From contig OY365806.1 in NCBI GenBank assembly GCA_959347315.1, positions 37,232,505 to 37,296,504 on the forward strand: a stretch of DNA of 64,000 nt, written 5' to 3'. Of this stretch, positions 58,397-64,000 are shown piece after piece. Below the pieces are notes generated by a model. That model searched no databases, had not been told where the DNA came from, and was given only the letters and a program-made list of their open reading frames with translations. The position numbers and the translations under genes are program-made. The first letter of the stretch is position 1; each line of letters opens with the position of its first letter. Source of the stretch: Bimastos eiseni (lineage: Eukaryota; Annelida; Clitellata; Crassiclitellata; Lumbricidae).

Positions 58397-58530
58397 TAGG
58401 ACAAAATGGTACGGACAAAATGGTACGGACAAAATGGCATGGGGACAGAATGGTAGCGGACAAAATGGTACGGACAAAATGGTACGGACAAAATGGTACT
58501 GTACAAAATAGTAGGTCTACGGATAAAATA
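58397..58530. repeat. 14-bp array GGACAAAATGGTAC (left arm)
   Basis: About nine units of GGACAAAATGGTAC or close variants. The same unit occurs inverted at 61286-61573, so the two arrays face each other across 2.8 kb. Confidence 0.92.
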
Positions 58531-58559
58531 GTAGAGATTTAGTAGAAATGGGGCTAGGG

Positions 58560-59638
58560 CAGTGGTCACCAACCCGTGGCACGCGAGCCGCATGCGGCTC
58601 TTAAGGAGTTCTGTGGCGGCTAAGCCGAAGATTTCCAGAAAATGACATTTTCTAGAAAGCTTCGGAGAAAATTTATATGTGACGAAATAAAATCTCAAAG
58701 GAAAGATTTTGGATGGATTCTTTTTACTGTTGCCACATATTAAATAAGTTTTCAGTGAGAAAAGGCAAAACTTCCTAGAACTTCCTCGCATATGGTTGCT
58801 GGGCAAGACATTTTCAATTGACATTACAGAGTCAGAGCATCTTAATCAATTGAATTTGAAGCTGCTGGGTTTTAATTTTGCAACTGAATTTGCTTCATTT
58901 TTCGACCAACTTATTTATGCAAACAAATTTTCAGCAATGAGCCTTATTAAGTCAAAATTAAGCACCAAGATAACAACCGAAAATCTCCTGGATCAGCGAA
59001 TCGTGACAATAATCTTAAAACTTCTAAAGCGCCAACCGAAAGCTAAGCGCAAAGCAGCAGCTAATTCACGAGTACTGTATCGAATCAGAAGGGTCCTAAT
59101 GTTGGTCCCGGGGAGTTCGAGGTCCGGTTTCCAGACGGATCCGAGTAGCTGTTAAGCTAGGTGAGTGTCGTTGATTATGGCGAGAGTTTGTAGGCGAAGA
59201 ATCGGATGAGTCAGGGTATGAGTTCTTGAAGAGATGATGATGATTCAGTTTTGAGTAGAAAGTCAATTGGGTGATAGATAGAGAAAACTGATGCAGATTA
59301 AGGAGGATTTCAAAATATGCGGAATTCAGAGGGAAGATCGTTACAGAGGTGAGGTGCCGTGTTGGATATGACTCGGTAGAAGAACCTGGGTCTTTATTTA
59401 TAAAAGTGCAGAAATATATAGGTTTCTAACCGAATAAATGGATAAGTATACAAATTTCGTTGAAGTGTAATACTTGTTAGACATCAAATATATCATGATT
59501 TAAACCAGATGCTAAAATTGCTATCGTAATTATTAGCTGAATAACCGCATTTGTTGTGCTCGAAAAACCACGGCGGCTCCCAAAAGTTGCTAAACTTGAC
59601 AATGCGTCTCAACACCGAAAACAGGTTAGTGACCACTG
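58560..59638 (+). mobile_element. hAT deletion derivative
   Basis: Termini CAGTGGTCACCAACC and the inverse of GGTTAGTGACCACTG match at 14 of 15 positions. The flanks GGCTAGGG and GTTTAGGA agree at 5 of 8 positions, compatible with an aged 8-bp duplication. CGTGGCACGCGAGCC just inside the left end resembles the GGCACGCG subterminal motif of the 37832 element. A frame at 58796-59155 includes HLNQLNLKLLGFN, corresponding to the LNxKLQG block of BED-type hAT transposases (LHEVNVKLQGAG in the intact element). Most of the gene is deleted. Confidence 0.8.
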
Positions 59639-59642
59639 GTTT

Positions 59643-59704
59643 AGGACATTTTTCCCCCGGACATTCTACTCCACGGAAAATTTTCCTATAGGACATTTCC
59701 CCCG
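59643..59704. repeat. GGACATT..CCCCC short array (left arm)
   Basis: Three degenerate units (GGACATTTTTCCCCC, GGACATTCTACTCC and GGACATTTCCCCC) lie immediately beyond the hAT derivative. The inverse units are at 61102-61194. An (AT)n run lies at 59731-59751. Confidence 0.75.
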
Positions 59705-59924
59705 ATTGATCACTAACATAGCACACACATAATATATATATATATATATATAAGTTGTGCATCGTATTAGCCATATTAATTAAGTAAGCATACATATGAT
59801 TAATGTGTTATATATATATCAGACTATGTTTGATGTGTGTATAACGAACTTTGGTGAACCATAGTTTAGGTTGGCAAAGTCATTTTCTTGCAAATATCAT
59901 GCTCTATAAATTTGAAATAGAAGC

Positions 59925-60540
59925 TGAACTGGTGAAAGGGATCCTTGCATAAATTTAGGCTGGATTAATTAATAGAGTCTTGTTTAATCAGAAACTGGAT
60001 TGATGAAAAGAATTATGTATAATTTGAAGCAAGACTGATGACAGGAATCCTTGTTAACATCTATGCGTGATTAATTACAAGAATCTTGTTTAATCAGCAG
60101 CTGGATTGATAACAGAATTGTGTTGAATTAGAAGCTCCAGTGGTGATAGAATAATGTCCAGAAACTGGATTGATGAAAGAAATTATGTTCAATACGAAGC
60201 TGTACTGATAAAAAAATCATGCTTAAGCAGAAGAGAGATCGATGAGAAAATTCTACTTAAATAGCCGCATTGATGAACAATAACTTATTGCTTAAGTGGA
60301 AGCTCGATTGATGAAACATTCTTTGCTCAAATGAAAGTTGCAATGATGAAAAGAATGATACCTAAATGGAATCTGGGTGAATGCAATGAATTCTGCAGAG
60401 ACGAAAGCTGGAATTGCTACAGAATCCCCATATTCTGCTTAAATGGAAGCTGGGCGTATTGCTAGAGAGTTCTGCTGAAATGGGAGCTGGATGGATGAAA
60501 AATCCCTGCCTAAATATAGGCTACGTTGATGCTGCTGAAT
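59925..60540. repeat. ~35-bp minisatellite, direct orientation
   Basis: About 16 to 18 diverged units of the AAGCTGGATTGATGAAAAG family. The opposite-strand copies at 60800-61030 face it across the GGGCGA array. Confidence 0.85.
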
Positions 60541-60602
60541 TTTAACTAAAGCTAACTAATTTTAACTCTGTTCTCTGTAGCTAACCGGTAGCCTATCCTA
60601 TC

Positions 60603-60720
60603 ATAAGGGCGACAATTAAAAGGGCGCAATCAAATAGCGAAAACCTTAAGGGCGACGTTGAAAAGAGCGCGCGATCAAAAAGGCGACAAACTAAAGGGCG
60701 CACGTTTAAAAGGGCGAATG
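60603..60720. repeat. GGGCGAC/TTAAAAGGGCG array
   Basis: Seven to eight irregular units of TTAAAAGGGCGACAAT type, 14 to 18 bp each. It sits at the centre of the nested inverted arrays and has no inverted partner of its own. Confidence 0.85.
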
Positions 60721-60799
60721 TAAATAAATGAACAGAACAAGTCAGCCAGCGAAACTGCAAACATCTTGTAATCCATTAAATTTTTTAAGTTGGAAACGC

Positions 60800-61030
60800 T
60801 TCAGTTTAAGTGGCATTGTTTTATTAATAATGCTGCTGCTTAAGCATAAATTAATAACTCCATCGATCCAACTTCCATTCAGGCCTAGGCCTATCTGTTT
60901 CATTAATCCAGTTTCAACTTAAGCAGAAATATTTTATCAGTCAAGTTTCCATTTCAGCATAATTTTTATCATCAATCCAGTTCTACTTCAGCAGACTTCT
61001 TTTCATCGACTTCGCATGCATTTAAGGAGA
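60800..61030. repeat. ~35-bp minisatellite, inverted orientation
   Basis: Six to seven units in the orientation ATCAATCCAG...TTTAAGCA, the inverse of 59925-60540. Confidence 0.8.
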
Positions 61031-61101
61031 ATTCTCTCAATAACTGCCTTGACAAAGTTTAGCGAGATGGTTTGTAATTTTATCCGTCGTCCTCAACAGA
61101 C

Positions 61102-61194
61102 GGAGGGAAATGTTCAGGGAAATGTCCTAGATGGAAATGTCGGGAGGATGTTGGGAAGAAATGTCCCTGAGAAAATATCCAGAGGGAATGTCCG
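61102..61194. repeat. GGAAATGTCC short array (right arm)
   Basis: Units such as GGAGGGAAATGTTC, AGGGAAATGTCC and GAGGGAATGTCC repeat about six times, inverse to 59643-59704. Confidence 0.8.
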
Positions 61195-61285
61195 CACACC
61201 GAAGTTTGTTTGTGGGGTTGCATCAAACCTAAATCATTATATCTCTGATTAGGATTTGACCAACAATTGTAGAATCTGCTACTAT

Positions 61286-61573
61286 AGTTGCCCATTTTAT
61301 CGGTGCCATTTCTCCAAATACCATTTTGTCCGTACCATTTTGTCCTAATATCATTTTGCCCAATACCATTTTGTCCGTTCCATTTTGTCCTCATACCATT
61401 TTGTCCGTACCATTTTGTCCGTACCATTTTGCCCTAATATCATTTTGTCCAATACCATTTTGTCCGTTCCATTTTGTCCTCATACCATTTTGTCCCCATA
61501 CCATTTTGTCCCCATACCATTTTGTCCGTACCATTTTGTCCGCAACTTTTTGTTCGCTACCATTTAGTCCGGT
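61286..61573. repeat. 14-bp array CCATTTTGTCCGTA (right arm)
   Basis: About 18 to 20 units of TACCATTTTGTCCG or variants (CCTAATATCATTTTG and CCCCATACC), inverse to 58397-58530. The array keeps frames open on both strands (repetitive Phe/Cys/Pro or Asn/Gly/Gln/Lys). These are not genes. Confidence 0.93.
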
Positions 61574-62129
61574 CGCCTCGAATTTATCAAAGCCTGTTGA
61601 ACGCATGTGTGATCCATCGACAGCGTTCTTATTATATCGAATGAAGGTTGTATTGTATTGTATCCCGTTCAATGGATATTCGTTTGGTCGTAGGCTTAAT
61701 AATTGATTCCTACTTGAGTGTTAGGCCTACAGAATTGCTGCCTCATTTCCAAAACCCAAAATTGACACGAATTCAAAAATTACGATTTCGATTATTATAA
61801 TTAATGTTATTGAATCGCGGTAACAATAACTGTTAATTAAGTGGAACTTATTTAATTGAGCACAATTTTTTGATAAAATTACGAATTTTGATGTTTGATG
61901 TGATGATCACATTTCGTCGACGTTGAGTAGAAAGAGTACGCATAACCCCAATGTTAATTTGCGACATTCGTTGAGGATTGCTAGCAAATGACAAGAATCA
62001 ATCGCAAACGCTCAGAAATAAGACAAAACTCACCTTTGGAATTTGAAGTATTAGATAATTTAACGAGAATTATTTCTATTATTAAAAAGTGATGCAATAA
62101 TATAGCCTATTAGTACCAATATAAGACAA
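61574..62129. other. No recognisable gene
   Basis: A GTATTGTATTGTATCCCG patch near 61652 resembles LINE tails elsewhere in the window. Otherwise AT-rich and unassigned. Confidence 0.45.
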
Positions 62130-62270
62130 TTTTAACATTGTTGGTCCATCTACCTGGAATGACCTTCCCCATATGATCCATCACTAAGGGCTTAACCAAT
62201 GACTGCCCTCCCTCCAACAGCTTCTTACTCTTTCCTCCTTCCCGGGGTTTTCGTGCTGTGACAGAAGATA
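62130..62270 (+). mobile_element. LINE 3'-end fragment
   Basis: Translation gives IVGPSTWNDLPHMI, the conserved near-terminal block of CR1/L2 reverse transcriptases, then a decayed tail. No more than about 140 bp is preserved. Confidence 0.55.
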
Positions 62271-63099
62271 TTGCAAGTCTAAATAACATACGTTCGGATC
62301 ATACGATTTGTTCACTGTCTTGAACTCTCACAATGGATTCAATCGAATCAATCGTAGCGCTCTTAGTGGACTCTTATGAAACAGATCTGCCATCTAGCGA
62401 ATATAAAAGAATCACTTATAAAACTTTCGCGATAGTCATCAAACGCTTTTATAAAATAAAAGTAAAAATTGCAGACCTCAGGATTGAAACAAAATCGGTT
62501 GTGATATTTTAAGAATTTTAGGAAAGTTAGGTTATTTTTATTATTTTCTTGTCCAGTTAATAAAGTTGAATTCCAGTGGCCTAAAACCAGCTAACAGTTT
62601 TTAGCACTCATACGCAATTTCTCCAATTGCTCTGTGTCCTATTTTATGTGTGGATCCCATTGTGCCTGATAAAACCCCGTAATCTATGTCATTGTCAGTA
62701 TTATTACAAAGCATACGGCTCAAAGTCAAAACAGAATATTCGCAAACGTCGTATTGACAACTCTCTCTGCTCCATAAAAAAACCAAGTCGCAGAAACCAG
62801 CTTCATTCAGGCGATATATAAAATACAAGCTATAAGTAGCTAGAGTACAACGATTGGTGCTAAAATTATGTCATTTGGGAAAGTCTGTCTGCGGCGTTGT
62901 GATCAATGATCATACGTTAATTGACTTTGCTTATTTGCAGCAACACGTCTAGCAGATCAGCTTAGTTCAGGGTTGCAAACGAGGATATACAGAGGGACTG
63001 CGGGGTACACCTTGCGTGTATTCCCTTCACAAACATTGGCTGTGGTGCACTCACCTCTAATTAACCAATCAGGCGCTGATTCCAGGTCATAATCCTTTT
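62271..63099. other. No recognisable gene
   Basis: Short open frames on both strands at 62601-62828 show no motifs. No element ends are seen. Confidence 0.45.
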
Positions 63100-63740
63100 A
63101 ACTGCTTATTTAATCTTTGGTGTTCCTCTGGGTTCCATTCTTGACCCACTGATCCAAGGCAGAGGCCCCATCCAATATTGCTAGAATTGCGCTATGCCAT
63201 CTGCCTATGGCATGGAAAAATATTTCTGCTGATGACGCAAACCATTATGTATAAAACTGTCAACTAGGCCTACTAGCATTGATAGCTCAGAAGCCAGACT
63301 CCTTGCAAGCACTCCATGAGATGTGTCCTACATTCTTGGTGTGCGTCGATACACCTCAAGTTTAACGCAATCGGAACCAAAACGAAAAGGATGGGTTTAC
63401 TGGCCGTCGATTCCTGCAACTGGATTATTTGCTCCATCTACGACTAATAGGGCCTAGAGCCCTAGACCTACGTTGAATCAAACGCTGCTTCAATAAGCAT
63501 TGCCATCGTTTTGTCCAGTATTAATTACTGTGATTCAATAATCTATACGGTCGGCTAAAACCCACTCTTTCACCACATACCTCTGCAGCTCGGCTAGTCA
63601 CAACTCTTGGCCCCAGAGATCACATTGCCAACGCCCTATGACTAGTTTCCCATCCTGGCTTGAAAATCGTTTTAAATCTGGTGTTAAAATCAATGTCTGA
63701 TGCTGCTCCACCCTATAGGCATATCATCATTAGTTATAGG
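63100..63740 (+). mobile_element. Decayed CR1/L2-like LINE reverse transcriptase
   Basis: The + strand gives GVPLGSILDPL near 63120 (normally GVPQGSVLGPLLF), a SADDANHY box near 63225 in place of YADDTQ, and ARLVTT..PRDHI near 63590 before a C-terminal remnant. Multiple frameshifts are present. It is 5'-truncated. Confidence 0.75.
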
Positions 63741-64000
63741 CCTACCATGGGCTGCTCGTAGGTGAAGATGAGGATTGCCATAATGAACAGGACTAGAGAG
63801 ACTGTGCCATCTTCAAAGGCGTCGCTATAGTGGGGTGGAGAATGATTATGTCCCTGGACGCCTAAAGAAGGGGGGCAAAATGAGGGTAAAAATTAATTGT
63901 TACTCTTTTATGCGATTTTAAGTCTCTGACTAATTTATGACATCTAAATTTATCGCCCCGAGTATCCAGTTGTATTGTTATTACTTACCAACAAACCAGT
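63741..64000. other. No recognisable gene
   Basis: AT-rich sequence after the LINE fragment, with nothing else I can support. Confidence 0.4.

Noticed and set aside
61080..61706. Repetitive frames on both strands
   Set aside because: Translations of the 14-bp TACCATTTTGTCCG array.

Overview
This window is nuclear DNA from an animal, most likely a marine or other non-vertebrate metazoan. The support is GT-AG introns, exons of conserved eukaryotic genes, CR1/L2-like and other endonuclease-type non-LTR retrotransposons, hAT and piggyBac-like DNA transposons, and heavy microsatellite content. The species cannot be named from the sequence. There is no sign of bacterial, organellar or viral organisation: no operons, ribosome binding sites, rRNA or CRISPR. 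Most long open frames in the window are accidental translations of simple repeats.

1-37.8 kb is gene-poor and made largely of mobile-element debris. It holds decayed LINE reverse transcriptases (1.3-2.5, 3.2-4.5, 12.5-13.1, 22.7-23.9, 27.2-27.7 and 37.2-37.4 kb), LINE 3' ends, a hAT-type MITE with an 8-bp target duplication (11.55-12.23 kb), a small MITE inside a TG microsatellite, two striking palindromes (2.5 and 27.9 kb), a 426-bp CAGA array, a 13-bp minisatellite, a roughly 190-bp tandem repeat, a tRNA-like SINE and a hAT transposase remnant.

37.8-40.5 kb is a complete hAT transposon. It has 16-bp perfect terminal inverted repeats, a perfect 8-bp target duplication and one uninterrupted 642-residue BED-finger transposase. 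The TDGAP-type box of this protein family reads TVGAP, so the element looks young, but this copy may be catalytically dead.

40.9-51.6 kb carries the only host-gene sequence recognised. On the + strand, four consecutive exons encode part of a USP8-like ubiquitin hydrolase, and the fourth exon is tandemly duplicated with a LINE-derived breakpoint. On the - strand there are exons for the N-terminus of SNRNP200 (Brr2), one of them duplicated 1.5 kb away, and a frameshifted XRN2-like pseudogene. The two gene pieces converge. Neither continues to its expected end, so this looks like a junction of gene fragments or a rearranged locus.

51.7-61.6 kb is a dense field of non-autonomous elements: MITEs beginning GGGGCCGTCC, a TTAA-flanked piggyBac-like MITE, a 1,467-bp element with a 9-bp target duplication, and a hAT deletion derivative. 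From 58.4 to 61.6 kb, several unrelated short-unit minisatellites occur as inverted pairs nested one inside another around a common centre. This nested foldback architecture is the most unusual structure seen. 62-64 kb returns to decayed LINE sequence.
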